In this document: positions 1 to 7,941 of the stretch, piece by piece
Position numbering within the stretch: the stretch's first letter is position 1
Layout of the letters: each line of letters starts with the position of its first letter
Origin: DASYML01 sp036399835
GTDB taxonomy: Bacteria > Acidobacteriota > Blastocatellia > Pyrinomonadales > Pyrinomonadaceae
Assembly (NCBI GenBank): GCA_036399835.1
Contig: DASWMI010000166.1
Location: forward strand, 1-28,391
DNA length: 28,391 nt
Direction: 5' to 3'
Position numbers and translations under genes: made by a program
Notes under the pieces: model-generated
Database searches by the model: none
What the model was told of the DNA's origin: nothing
Seen by the model: the letters and a program-made list of their open reading frames with translations, nothing else

Positions 1-2
1 TC

Positions 3-1148
3 AGGCGCGGGCGCTGGACCGAAGAGGATAGGGAACTGGCTGGCTGGCTTTCCGCATCCGAAAAGAATCGCGCGGAAAATGTGATGATCGTGGACCTGCT
101 GCGTAACGACCTGGGCCGCATCGCGCGCACAGGTTCTGTGGAAGTCTCCGCGCTCTGCGAGATAGAGCGTTACCCGACAGTCTTTCAGATGACCTCGACC
201 GTCAGGGCCAGACCTCGTGACGCTCTTAAATTGGAAGAGCTGCTCGGCGCGCTCTTTCCATGCGGCTCTGTCACGGGCGCTCCAAAAATCAGTACGATGC
301 GGATTATCGCAGAGGTTGAAGACGCGCCGCGCGGAGTCTACTGCGGGTCAATCGGCTTTATCTCTCCGCAGCGCGAGGCCACCTTCAATGTAGCCATTCG
401 CACGCTGACCATCAACGGTCGAAGCCAGCTCGCGGAGTATGGCGTGGGCGGCGGGATTACATGGGACTCTAACGCCGCGGATGAATATAGCGAAGCGCTC
501 CTCAAGGCTGATGTACTGGTCCAGGAGTTGGCAGACTTTCAGCTTCTGGAAACGCTACGCCTTGAAGATGGCAGCTATACTCTCCTGGAAAACCATCTTG
601 AGCGCCTGCTTGATTCGGCACAATATTTCGGGTTTAGCCTCTCCTTGACGGACGCCCGCGCGGCACTCAAGCGGGAGGCTGAAGAGAGAGGCTTTGGAGC
701 TTACCGCGTGCGGCTGCTCGCAGACCGGACCGGGCGTGTGCTTTGCGAGAGCGCATCATTAACGCCGCTTAATCAAGAGGCGCAGCCCGTCGCGCTGGCG
801 CGCCGCCCAGTCTCCCGCCGCAATCGTTTTCTCTATCACAAAACCACGCGCCGCGCCCTCTATGAGCGTGCGCTGGCAGAGCACACGGCGTCCTTTGATG
901 TTCTATTGTGGAATGAAGAAGAAGAGTTGACGGAGTTTACGAGGGGCAACCTGGTCCTCAAGATTGACGGCCAGCTTTGGACTCCCAAGCGCGAGAGCGG
1001 GCTGCTGGCGGGCACGTTCCGCCGCGAGCTGCTCGATAGCGGACTCGTCATCGAACGTCTCTTGAAGCTCACTGATCTCAAGCTGGCTTCTCAAATCTTC
1101 TTTATCAACAGCGTTCGCGGATGGGTGGAGGTGCGGCTGGTCCAGTAG
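3..1148 (+). CDS. pabB: Aminodeoxychorismate synthase component I fused to aminotransferase class IV (PabB-PabC), 3' part
   Basis: The reading frame is open from the left edge, so the gene starts upstream. An internal ATG at 81 is not the real start, because conserved PabB sequence precedes it. The first half carries chorismate-binding enzyme motifs: AENVMIVDLLRNDLGR, then PCGSVTGAPK, then the YGVGGGITWDSN block. The PIKGT motif expected just before RRGR lies outside the window. From about codon 175 a class IV PLP domain follows. FLYHKTTRRALYERA holds the likely PLP lysine, and ELTEFTRGNLVL and GLLAGTFRRELL are typical of 4-amino-4-deoxychorismate lyase. The fusion would convert chorismate and an ammonia donor to p-aminobenzoate for folate synthesis in the cytoplasm, with a separate PabA glutaminase. 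The stop codon directly follows a TGGTCCA heptamer. Only 18 bp separate it from the convergent gene. Confidence 0.93.
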   Translation, partial: RRGRWTEEDRELAGWLSASEKNRAENVMIVDLLRNDLGRIARTGSVEVSALCEIERYPTVFQMTSTVRARPRDALKLEELLGALFPCGSVTGAPKISTMRIIAEVEDAPRGVYCGSIGFISPQREATFNVAIRTLTINGRSQLAEYGVGGGITWDSNAADEYSEALLKADVLVQELADFQLLETLRLEDGSYTLLENHLERLLDSAQYFGFSLSLTDARAALKREAEERGFGAYRVRLLADRTGRVLCESASLTPLNQEAQPVALARRPVSRRNRFLYHKTTRRALYERALAEHTASFDVLLWNEEEELTEFTRGNLVLKIDGQLWTPKRESGLLAGTFRRELLDSGLVIERLLKLTDLKLASQIFFINSVRGWVEVRLVQ

Positions 1149-1166
1149 CAAGCAACGCCGAATCTT

Positions 1167-2915
1167 TTAACTTCGCACGGGCGCTGGCCGCGAGATGATG
1201 GACCAGATAATCAAGACCAGGAAAAGCGCTAAAGATATGGCACTGAGCGCGCGGCCTAACTGTTCCGGCCTCTTGCGCTCTAAGCTGAGACGGACGAGAT
1301 GCCTGCCGCCCGGGATGGAAATTCTCAACAAGCCTTTGTCTGAGGAAGGCTCAAGGGCAATCGGCTGAGACTCGTCCATGTATGCCGCCCAACCCGGATA
1401 ATAAAATTGGTCCACATCGAGCACCATCCCGCCCGTGCTCTCCTCCTTCAAAAGGATGAATCCAGGCTCCCACCTCTCAACGGAAACACGGCCCATGCCT
1501 TCTATCAGCTCCACATGGCTCTGATTCCTGCCGGGCTGAATCAGCTCTTTGATAAATGGATTGACATTGCGGCTTTGGAGCGCGGCCCAGATGGGCCTGT
1601 ATTCATCAACATCCTTGCGCTGCCGTAACCTGTTGCTGACATCCTCCAGCTTCTCCTCTTTTTGAGGGTCGGAGAGGGGCACATTCCTCCATGCGGCCCA
1701 GAAGGTCAGCGGGATCCAACTTGTGATGAGCAGCAACGCAAGCGCCCCGATCACGTAAAGCTTCGGCGTGAACGGCCTCTTGATGGCATGGAGGCTTAAA
1801 GAGAGAAGGACTGTCGTGGCAAGAAGCAGGATGATATTGAAGCGCCAGGGAAACTGTACTCTTTGCAGAACCACTATCAGCTTCCATAAAGGCTTGCTCA
1901 CGGGCGTCATCATAAAAAAGCAGATGGCCGCCGTAGTGGTCCAGAAAAGCGCCGCCCTTTTTATCTTCGCATCTGAGCTGGTCCGGCTGAGCCAGTATGC
2001 ACCGGAGGCGAGAAATATCGTCGTCAGGACAATCCATGAGAGCTTCGCGGTGAGGTGTACGGAGAGCCATTTGGTCAAAAGAAACCAGTTCTCGTAATTA
2101 AAGTTGTCCGTCAGCATGGCCTGCATAAAGACAAAATCCTGCATCATCATGGCCGGCAATAAATAGATCGCGGCTAACCCCGTACCGAGCGCCATCGCTC
2201 CCAAAGTCAAAGCGAGCGTCCTCTTTCTCTCCGGCGCTTCCGTCATAAAGAATGCGTCGCAGATGACGAGAGGGGAAAAGATGAGCGTCGTCGGCAGATG
2301 CGACATAACGAGTAGAGCGTAGCAGAGGGCGAGCCTGGCAATCGCGAATCTGCGGCGGTCTCTGACGTGTTGGACCTCTGAGAGAATCAAGGGTACCCAG
2401 ACAAAGGCCCAGAGTTCCGCGAAAGCGCCGCGCACATAAAGATCAATCGCCGCGTGATACGGCATCGCCATGTAGAGCAGCGCGCCAATCAAAGCCGACC
2501 TCTGGCCGACGAATCTTTCGAGCCATAAAAACAGGGTGATGCCGGATGCGATCATCGCTACGGATGCAGACACGCCGAGCTGACGCCAGCCCAGAGGGTC
2601 TTGAGTAAAGAGCGGTTTGAGTAAGCTCGTCAGGTAGTATGGAACCGGCGGGTAGTAGAAAAAGGCCGGGCTTCCGAGACCTCCGTTCAATCCCTGTAGC
2701 CAGCGCGGATAGAGATCACCGGACCAGAACTGTTCGGAAAACTGTGTGTACCAGACGGCGTGAATCGCCCCGTCGTCGCTATAGAAAGGGAAGCCATACA
2801 GCAGGACCGGAAGCGTGATGATGAGGCCCACGGCGACGATGACAATCATTGAGAGCGCCCTGTGATGAGCAACAAAATTCTGTGAGCCGAATATACGCGA
2901 GGTCTTGTCTAACAT
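1167..2915 (-). CDS. Polytopic membrane protein, GT-C / PTPS-related type
   Basis: The 582-residue protein has about ten or more hydrophobic segments. After the first membrane segment it carries FYSDDGAIHAVWYTQFSEQF and YPRWLQGLNGGLGSPAFFYY. This layout is typical of the '6-pyruvoyl-tetrahydropterin synthase-related' membrane family and of lipid-linked-sugar GT-C glycosyltransferases, where an acidic pair in the first periplasmic loop is catalytic. Despite the family name nothing suggests pterin chemistry. A role in envelope glycan synthesis or sugar transfer is inferred. The C-terminal part (VDQFYYPGWAAYMDE onward) is a soluble domain typical of the family. The start is uncertain. The frame stays open to a TTG at 3104, and another ATG lies at 3011. 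I chose the ATG at 2915 because a perfect 14-bp inverted repeat (2937-2975) occupies the would-be coding extension, which looks non-coding. No clear ribosome site supports any choice. Confidence 0.75.
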   Translation of the reverse strand: MLDKTSRIFGSQNFVAHHRALSMIVIVAVGLIITLPVLLYGFPFYSDDGAIHAVWYTQFSEQFWSGDLYPRWLQGLNGGLGSPAFFYYPPVPYYLTSLLKPLFTQDPLGWRQLGVSASVAMIASGITLFLWLERFVGQRSALIGALLYMAMPYHAAIDLYVRGAFAELWAFVWVPLILSEVQHVRDRRRFAIARLALCYALLVMSHLPTTLIFSPLVICDAFFMTEAPERKRTLALTLGAMALGTGLAAIYLLPAMMMQDFVFMQAMLTDNFNYENWFLLTKWLSVHLTAKLSWIVLTTIFLASGAYWLSRTSSDAKIKRAALFWTTTAAICFFMMTPVSKPLWKLIVVLQRVQFPWRFNIILLLATTVLLSLSLHAIKRPFTPKLYVIGALALLLITSWIPLTFWAAWRNVPLSDPQKEEKLEDVSNRLRQRKDVDEYRPIWAALQSRNVNPFIKELIQPGRNQSHVELIEGMGRVSVERWEPGFILLKEESTGGMVLDVDQFYYPGWAAYMDESQPIALEPSSDKGLLRISIPGGRHLVRLSLERKRPEQLGRALSAISLALFLVLIIWSIISRPAPVRS

Positions 2916-2936
2916 CGCTGTCGCTACCAGAGGCTT

Positions 2937-2975
2937 GCGGCCATAAACAGAACTGTTGGACCTGTTTATGGCCGC
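2937..2975. repeat. Perfect 14-bp inverted repeat (hairpin) upstream of the GT-C-like gene
   Basis: The arms GCGGCCATAAACAG (2937-2950) and CTGTTTATGGCCGC (2962-2975) are exact reverse complements around an 11-nt loop, which contains TGGAC. There is no T-run on either side, so it is not a classical terminator. It lies 22 bp before the chosen ATG (2915) and after the DUF72 stop codon. It could be a 5' leader hairpin, a processing site between cistrons, or a binding site. Confidence 0.7.
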
Positions 2976-3113
2976 GTAGAAAGTTATTGCCGAAAGCTTC
3001 GCAGGACGCATAGTGCCAGCATTGCGAGGCCGTTGGCAAGAGGGAATTCGCGCAGAAAGACGGCGGGGCAAGAGCCGACTTGCTGACTTGCATCGCCTCG
3101 TCAAACCCGTGCT

Positions 3114-3968
3114 TTAGAAGAGCGAAGGCTGGTCCTCAAGGTCCGCGGGTTCGACGAAGGGCTGGTCCAGCAGGCGCTTGAGCTTGTTGGCGCTCGCGGG
3201 CGCATGGCCTTCGTAGTAGTTGCTGAAGTAAGCGTAGATGTGTGGAAGGCTGGCCGAGAGTTCTGTGATGATTCTGGACCAGTCGCGCAGGTTGTGGTCC
3301 TGCGGGCGTTGGATACGGTCAAAGCGCGTCAGGTTGCGTGCGCCCATCCAGCGCAGATAGACAAAATCGGCTGTCGGCTGGCGGGCCAGTTGCCGGACGG
3401 CTTCGCGTTCAAGCCATGGGCCTTCGACCAGCGCGATTGAAACATTATGCGTGGCTAAAAACTCCTTAAGGCCGCGCGCTTCGAGCCAGTCGGCGCTGCG
3501 AAATTCTATGCTAAAGCGAAGGTCGCGCGGCAGGTGCGGGAGAAAATCGCGCAGGGCGCGCACGTTCTCGGGCGTGGCGATGAATTGCGGCGGAAGCTGT
3601 ATGAGCACGGCGGCGAGCCTCTCTTTCAGGCTGCGTGCGCGCTCACAGAATTCAAGGAGCAGCTCTGCGCTTCCGTCGCGCAGGGCGCGCTGATGTGTAA
3701 TCTCCTGCGGCAGCTTGAGAGAAAAGGTAAAGGAGGAAGGCGTGCGTCTGGTCCAGCCTTCGAGCGTTTTAATCGAAGGGATGGCGTAAAAGGTCGAATC
3801 AACCTCGACCGTCCCGAAGGCGCGCGCATAAGCTTCAAGCATCTCGGTCGCCCTGGTGCCCTTTGGATAAAAAACTCTGTCGCCGCCGGATGGTCCAGTT
3901 ACCCAGTCGTCGTAATTCCATCCCTGGCATCCAACCTCTATGCCCATGCGCTCTGTTGGTTGAGACAT
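3114..3968 (-). CDS. DUF72 (YecE-like) family protein
   Basis: This 284-residue cytoplasmic protein matches the DUF72/YecE family from end to end. Near the N-terminus it has IEVGCQGWNYDDWVTG, then FYPKGTRATEMLEAYARAFGTVEVDSTFYAIP, then FTFSLKLPQEITH. It ends with YLRWMGARNLTRFD and the family's IYAYFSNYYEGHAPASANKL. The fold is a TIM-barrel-like domain and the biochemical role is not established. The ATG at 3968 gives the full family length. A GAGG lies very close to the ATG and is a poor ribosome site. It is downstream of the methyltransferase gene, separated by a 57-bp spacer filled by a heptad array, and the two may be co-transcribed. Confidence 0.92.
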   Translation of the reverse strand: MSQPTERMGIEVGCQGWNYDDWVTGPSGGDRVFYPKGTRATEMLEAYARAFGTVEVDSTFYAIPSIKTLEGWTRRTPSSFTFSLKLPQEITHQRALRDGSAELLLEFCERARSLKERLAAVLIQLPPQFIATPENVRALRDFLPHLPRDLRFSIEFRSADWLEARGLKEFLATHNVSIALVEGPWLEREAVRQLARQPTADFVYLRWMGARNLTRFDRIQRPQDHNLRDWSRIITELSASLPHIYAYFSNYYEGHAPASANKLKRLLDQPFVEPADLEDQPSLF

Positions 3969-3976
3969 GGCCTCAT

Positions 3977-4055
3977 AGTCTCAAGTCCGGAGTCCGGAGT
4001 CTAGAGTCGGAAGAAAGTCTTCTGACTATACATTCCAGACTTTAGACTCTTGACT
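3977..4055. repeat. Degenerate 7-bp iterated array (AGTCNNN) that switches to its reverse complement (NNNGACT)
   Basis: AGTC starts at 3977, 3984, 3991, 3998 and 4005, exactly 7 bp apart, with a further copy at 4016. GACT, its reverse complement, then starts at 4024, 4038, 4045 and 4052, again in steps of 7 with one degenerate unit at 4031. The array fills the spacer between the DUF72 start and the methyltransferase stop. It also supplies the last codons of the methyltransferase (ending ESKVWNV). The two halves could pair as a long imperfect hairpin. Confidence 0.8.
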
Positions 4056-4673
4056 GTTTACGCAGACGATGACGTTGATGATGCCGAGCAGGTGCGGCTC
4101 TACGCGTAAAGGCAGGAGTCCTGCGCGGGTCGCCGCTTCGACTGTGCGGCGGTTGAAGTGGTCTTCAAAGATGGCGACGGTCAGGATGCTGAGGAGATCG
4201 AAGATTGGTCCAAGCAGACCTGTGGGGCGGACGTGCTCAAGAAGGGCAATCGTGCCGCCGGGCCGGACGACGCGGCGCAACTCCTTGAAAGCCCTCTCGG
4301 GCGAGACGAGCGAGCAGAAGACGAGCGTGGCGAAGGCCGCATCGAACGAGGCATCAGGGAAGGGCAGCTCTTCGGCGCTGGACTGGACCAGGTGCAGACC
4401 GGCGGGGCAATCTTTCCCGCTCGCTATCTTGAGCATCTCGCGGCTCAACTCGCTGGCCGCGCCGTGCGCGCCTCGCGGATAGTAAGAGAAGTTCAGCCCT
4501 GTGCCTGTTCCGATTTCCAGTATGCTAGAGTCTTCAGGCAGTTCCGCAAGGGTACGCGCGCGCAAGGTTGAGAGGCCAAGACGTTCGAGCGGGCGCATCA
4601 ACCCGTCATAATAAGAGGCGGCGCGGTCATAAATAGCGCGCGCCCTCGATAAATTGCTGGCCGTCTCCGGCAT
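4026..4673 (-). CDS. Class I SAM-dependent methyltransferase
   Basis: This 215-residue protein has the Rossmann-like methyltransferase fold. Motif I is SSILEIGTGTGLNFSYYP (about residues 49-66). An acidic ASELSREMLKIA follows, then FPDASFDAAFATLVFCSLVSPERAFKELRRVVRPGG, which is typical of the Methyltransf_11/UbiE-like group. The N-terminal AIYDRAASYYDGLMRPLERLG resembles UbiE/phosphatidylethanolamine methyltransferase-like proteins. The substrate cannot be told from sequence: quinone, phospholipid or small molecule. It starts with ATG without a clear ribosome site, 41 bp after the yjbQ stop codon, so it may be the second gene of a yjbQ-led unit. Its C-terminal residues are encoded inside a 7-bp repeat array, which suggests that the array extended into the gene or moved the stop codon. 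Confidence 0.88.
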   Translation of the reverse strand: MPETASNLSRARAIYDRAASYYDGLMRPLERLGLSTLRARTLAELPEDSSILEIGTGTGLNFSYYPRGAHGAASELSREMLKIASGKDCPAGLHLVQSSAEELPFPDASFDAAFATLVFCSLVSPERAFKELRRVVRPGGTIALLEHVRPTGLLGPIFDLLSILTVAIFEDHFNRRTVEAATRAGLLPLRVEPHLLGIINVIVCVNSQESKVWNV

Positions 4674-4714
4674 TGGTTTAAAGTGCTGGACCGATTCGAC
4701 GGACGCGCTTCCAG

Positions 4715-5113
4715 TCAGCGCATCATCATCACGACCTTGCGCTCGCGCGGGCCGTCGAACTCGCAGAGGAAGATGCCCTGCCAGCGTCCTAGCAGCAGTT
4801 CGCCTTCGTGAAAGGGGACGGTGACGGTTGGACCAAAGAGGCTCGCCTTGAGATGCGCGTCTGAATTCTCTTCGCCGTGACGAAAGCCCATGCCATGCTG
4901 CGGTAAGAGTGTGCGCAGGGCCAGCAGCATGTCGCGCTGCACATCTGGGTCTGCATTCTCGTTGACCGTCAGTCCGGCTGTGGTGTGTTGCACATAGAGC
5001 ACGCAGATGCCCTCCTGCGCGCCTGATTCCTTAAGCCTGCGCCGGACCTCGCCGGTGATTTCCAGCATCTCTTCGCGCTCGCGAGAGCGCACGCGCAACT
5101 CGTACATGCTCAT
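4715..5113 (-). CDS. yjbQ: YjbQ / UPF0047 family protein
   Basis: The protein is 132 residues, the full family length. Signatures are VLYVQHTTAGLTVNENADPDVQRDM near the middle, then GMGFRHGEENSDAHLKASLFG, and LGRWQGIFLCEFDGPRERKV at the C-terminus. The family (secondary thiamine-phosphate synthase enzyme, UPF0047) is widespread. The E. coli member has weak thiamine-phosphate synthase activity in vitro, but the physiological role is unsettled. The conserved His (QHTT), Asn-Glu-Asn and His (RHGEEN) cluster fits the family's putative metal or active site. ATG at 5113 is chosen; a second ATG two codons later is possible. It is the first gene of a leftward group with the methyltransferase and DUF72. 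Confidence 0.93.
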   Translation of the reverse strand: MSMYELRVRSREREEMLEITGEVRRRLKESGAQEGICVLYVQHTTAGLTVNENADPDVQRDMLLALRTLLPQHGMGFRHGEENSDAHLKASLFGPTVTVPFHEGELLLGRWQGIFLCEFDGPRERKVVMMMR

Positions 5114-5154
5114 CGAGAATCATTGTACAACAAGAACGCGTGGCGGTGAGCAAG

Positions 5155-5251
5155 GATAAAAAGGCGGGAATTGAAAATGAGAAAAGCCGTGAGCGTAAGA
5201 CGGGCGCTCGATTGTCAAGGCTCGTCTTTCGCTCACGGCTTCGATTTTCAA
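5155..5251 (-). terminator. Intrinsic terminator after the M56 peptidase gene
   Basis: Left arm 5171-5202 and right arm 5223-5251 pair almost throughout, including a perfect 12-bp core (AAGCCGTGAGCG) and an outer AT-rich stem. The loop is about 20 nt. Read leftwards, the hairpin begins about 20 bp after the M56 stop codon and is followed by a T-run near 5158-5162. Confidence 0.72.
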
Positions 5252-5269
5252 CTCGCGCAGACCGAAAGC

Positions 5270-7312
5270 TTATTGCTCTTTCTCTTTATTACCGGGAGCT
5301 AGCGCGAAGACATAGCTGACGACGCCGACAACCTTGACGGGTTGGCCTTCCAAGAGAGTCGGTCTAAATTGTGCTTCCCTGGCGGCGTCCACAGCGGCGG
5401 ACTGAAGCAGCGGGTGTCCGCTGATGGCCTCTGCGGCGATGACGTTGCCCTCTTCATCCAGTGTGACTTTGACCTTGACCTCGCCCTGCGCGCGTGCGGC
5501 GCGTGCGATTTCAGGATAACGCGGTTGCGGCAGCCTGAGCGCCTGCCCGTTGATGCCGTCTCCGCCTGCGCTGACGACGCGCCGTTCTTTAGTTGCTTCC
5601 TTCTCATCATCGGGCGCGGGCAGCGAGGCGGACCTGGCAGAAGAACCTGCGGGTGGCGGCGGGGGTGAAGGCGGGTGCGGGTCGCGCGGGCGTCCGCCCC
5701 AGTTGCTGCCGTCCGTGAAGGCGACCCAGGCCAGTTCGATTGTAATCTCGCCGGGGCGGTTGGGGAGGATGACGTTGCGCCTCCACCATTGCGATTCGAT
5801 GGAGCGTGCCTCGCCCGGCTGGAACGGCTCCGCATAACCGACCATGACCACCGTCTTGCCGTTAACGATAAACCGGATGCCGATCTCGCGGACCCGTTTT
5901 TCCGTGACGTTGGTCAGCATAATCTTAGACAGCGTGGAGTATTCGTTGGCGAGGGTCATCTTAGCCATTGATGCGTCTGCGCCGTTGTCCAGGCTCTCAT
6001 CAAAAAAGTCCGCCTCTTCGTTCGCCGCGCGCTTGAGCTGTTCGCGTGTGACGGCCCTCATCGTGGCGTTGTTGATGATGAGAGGCGCGCCATTTAAGTT
6101 TGTAAAATTGAGCGCGACTTCGGGCGCTTGCATGATTTCCCGGACCGCTGGACCAGCTTCAGCGTCCTGCCGCATGGTCAGCGCGCTGCCGCGCGTTGTG
6201 ATGACGACCGGACCTGTTTTGGGCGACCCTTTCTCCTGTGCGAGGGCGCTCCGACTGTAGGTCGAAATTCCCATCAAGACAGTAAACATGAAGGCGATGG
6301 CGAGCGTTGCGCCGAAGATGGCGCGCTGGCGTGCCGTCGAGATAAAATTCGTCTTGCCCGACATGATGTTTTCAATCCTCCTTCGCAGGTTAGAACCGTT
6401 CCCGACGCCCGCCACCCCGGCCACTCTCCAGCCAAAGCAGAGGCGCACAACTTTTAGTATGCCGGAAGCGTAAGCGCCCGGACCCTCACACATTCCCAGG
6501 ACCAGCTCATCGCAAGCTTGCTCGCGTTCGTCCAGCAAGCGTCGGTTGATAAACCAGACGAGCGGGTGAAACCAGAGCGCCGCGCAGAGCAGCATCTGCA
6601 AGTTGCCCAAAAGATTGTCGCGGCGCTTTACGTGGCCCAGCTCGTGCAACATGATGGCTTCAAGTTCTTCATCATCGAGATGGTCCGCAACCTCTTCCGG
6701 CAGGACCAGCACCGGATGCCATGTGCGCCACACGCCCGGCTCACCCCTCTGCGGCGAAAGCACGAGGGCTGGTCCAGTCTTGAGGCCAAGCCGCACGCGC
6801 GCACGCTCAAGAGCCTCGTGCTCGCGCCCTTCATCAAGAGAATGCCCGGCCTTGAGCGCGCCGAGCAGCTCCCTTCGCCGCCACCACCAGGCCGCGAGTA
6901 AAGCGCAGCAGCCGATTAGCCAGAGGCCAGTCAAAACGCAATACAGCTCGTTGTGAGCCGCACCGCCAGCCGTCACAATGGTTGTTCGGTCTTCGCTCAC
7001 CATGACCGAGAGCGGCTGCGCCAGGCGTTGGAAAACTTCCACGCCCTGATTCGCTTGAGGCGTCGAGCCGGGAAACGTCAGGGCGCTGAAGTTGAGCTGT
7101 CGCAGCAGCCAGGCGAAGAGGGCCGCCGGAATGATGAACTTTGCGGAGGCGATGAGCCAGAGCGCGTAACGCACGCGCGCCGGAGCACGCCTGAGCAAGA
7201 GCGAGAGGGCCAGGACCACCAGCGCGAAAAGGGTCGCCTGCCAGAGATGGTCCACAAAGACAGGCCAGAAGGCGGCACAATAGCGTGCGAGAATTTCGTG
7301 CAACGCGCTCAT
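5270..7312 (-). CDS. M56 family (BlaR1-like) membrane metallopeptidase with C-terminal TonB domain
   Basis: This is a 680-residue inner-membrane protein. N-terminal membrane segments (about 20-40, 50-70 and 125-145) precede a cytosolic zinc-peptidase domain with HELGH at about 223-227 and the downstream LLDEREQACDEL block. Another membrane segment lies near 325-345 (IFGATLAIAFMFTVLMGIS). The long extracytoplasmic part contains a domain I do not recognise, a Pro-rich linker (HPPSPPPPP) and a TonB C-terminal-like domain (about 590-675; PRYPEIARAARAQGEVKVKVTLDEEGNV). In BlaR1/MecR1 the peptidase inactivates its partner repressor when an external penicillin-binding domain senses drug. Here the sensor is replaced by other domains, so the signal is unknown. 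The gene overlaps blaI by 4 bp (ATGA) and is translationally coupled to it. Confidence 0.93.
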   Translation of the reverse strand: MSALHEILARYCAAFWPVFVDHLWQATLFALVVLALSLLLRRAPARVRYALWLIASAKFIIPAALFAWLLRQLNFSALTFPGSTPQANQGVEVFQRLAQPLSVMVSEDRTTIVTAGGAAHNELYCVLTGLWLIGCCALLAAWWWRRRELLGALKAGHSLDEGREHEALERARVRLGLKTGPALVLSPQRGEPGVWRTWHPVLVLPEEVADHLDDEELEAIMLHELGHVKRRDNLLGNLQMLLCAALWFHPLVWFINRRLLDEREQACDELVLGMCEGPGAYASGILKVVRLCFGWRVAGVAGVGNGSNLRRRIENIMSGKTNFISTARQRAIFGATLAIAFMFTVLMGISTYSRSALAQEKGSPKTGPVVITTRGSALTMRQDAEAGPAVREIMQAPEVALNFTNLNGAPLIINNATMRAVTREQLKRAANEEADFFDESLDNGADASMAKMTLANEYSTLSKIMLTNVTEKRVREIGIRFIVNGKTVVMVGYAEPFQPGEARSIESQWWRRNVILPNRPGEITIELAWVAFTDGSNWGGRPRDPHPPSPPPPPAGSSARSASLPAPDDEKEATKERRVVSAGGDGINGQALRLPQPRYPEIARAARAQGEVKVKVTLDEEGNVIAAEAISGHPLLQSAAVDAAREAQFRPTLLEGQPVKVVGVVSYVFALAPGNKEKEQ

Positions 7313-7773
7313 CTCTGTTTTCCTTCCTTGTCGTCGCCGACGGTGCGCGCCCGACCCTTCTTCCCGCCAGCCGCCCTCTCCTCTGCGTCCCGCCCGGCCT
7401 CCAACTCTGCGAGAGTGCTTTCCATCTCGCGCACATCGTCGAGGGTGAGCTTGCCCGTCTCCACGAGCTGGGCCACGAGCATCCTGGGCGAACCACCGAA
7501 GAAGCTGAGCAACTCGTTTATCAAGCGATGGTGAGCCGCTTTACGCGAGACGACAGGCTCGAAGATATGCGCGTTGCCGATCTTCTTGACACGCCGCACA
7601 GCGCCCTTCTCTTCAAGGCGATAGATAATCGTCTGAACAGTCGTATAAGCGGGGCGCTTGCGCTCCGGCAACTGTTCCTGAATCTCTCGCACGGACGCGC
7701 GGCCCAGCACCCACACCGCGTCCATAATCTCCATCTCGAACTTCGTCAATTTAATGTTCGGCTCGCGTGCCAT
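7309..7773 (-). CDS. blaI: BlaI/MecI/CopY family transcriptional repressor
   Basis: This 154-residue protein has the BlaI winged helix: LTKFEMEIMDAVWVLGRASVREIQEQLPE, then the recognition-helix region AYTTVQTIIYRLEEKGAVRR, followed by the wing. The dimerisation part continues through HHRLINELLSFFGGSPRMLVAQLVE. The C-terminal ~30 residues are a charged Lys/Arg-rich tail. Family members dimerise on TACTAC/GTAGTA-type operators and are cut or released through the partner M56 protein, which follows with a 4-bp overlap. A GGAGG lies just before the ATG at 7773. The promoter upstream contains a perfect operator palindrome, so the pair is almost certainly autoregulated. Other targets are not visible in this window. 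Confidence 0.95.
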   Translation of the reverse strand: MAREPNIKLTKFEMEIMDAVWVLGRASVREIQEQLPERKRPAYTTVQTIIYRLEEKGAVRRVKKIGNAHIFEPVVSRKAAHHRLINELLSFFGGSPRMLVAQLVETGKLTLDDVREMESTLAELEAGRDAEERAAGGKKGRARTVGDDKEGKQR

Positions 7774-7796
7774 TTGACCCCCTCCGGCAATGCGTG

Positions 7797-7841
7797 TACT
7801 ACGCTTGAGGTTGATTCTACTACAAAAGTAGTAGATGTCAA
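7797..7841 (-). promoter_or_regulatory. blaI promoter with embedded BlaI operator
   Basis: Reading leftwards, TTGACA (7836-7841) and TAGAAT (7814-7819) are separated by 16 bp, a near-consensus sigma-70-type promoter. Between and over them lies the perfect palindrome CTACTAC-AAAA-GTAGTAG (7817-7834), matching the TACTAC...GTAGTA type of BlaI operator. A further TACTAC half-site at 7797-7802 lies 21 bp away, two helical turns, and may be a weaker second site. Binding would block polymerase. Confidence 0.88.
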
Positions 7842-7869
7842 GAATATTTTTTATGGGAATGGAAAAATA

Positions 7870-7911
7870 AAAAAGCCCGCGACGCGTAGCACCATACGTC
7901 GCGGGCTTTTT
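7870..7911 (-). terminator. Intrinsic terminator after bioY
   Basis: A perfect 15-bp stem, AAAAAGCCCGCGACG (7870-7884) with CGTCGCGGGCTTTTT (7897-7911), encloses a 12-nt loop. Reading leftwards it begins 30 bp after the bioY stop codon and runs into a T-rich tract. The symmetric A/T flanks could let it work in both directions. It also insulates the blaI promoter from bioY transcription. Confidence 0.93.
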
Positions 7912-7941
7912 GAACCTTGAGCAGCCGGAACGCTTTCGCGT

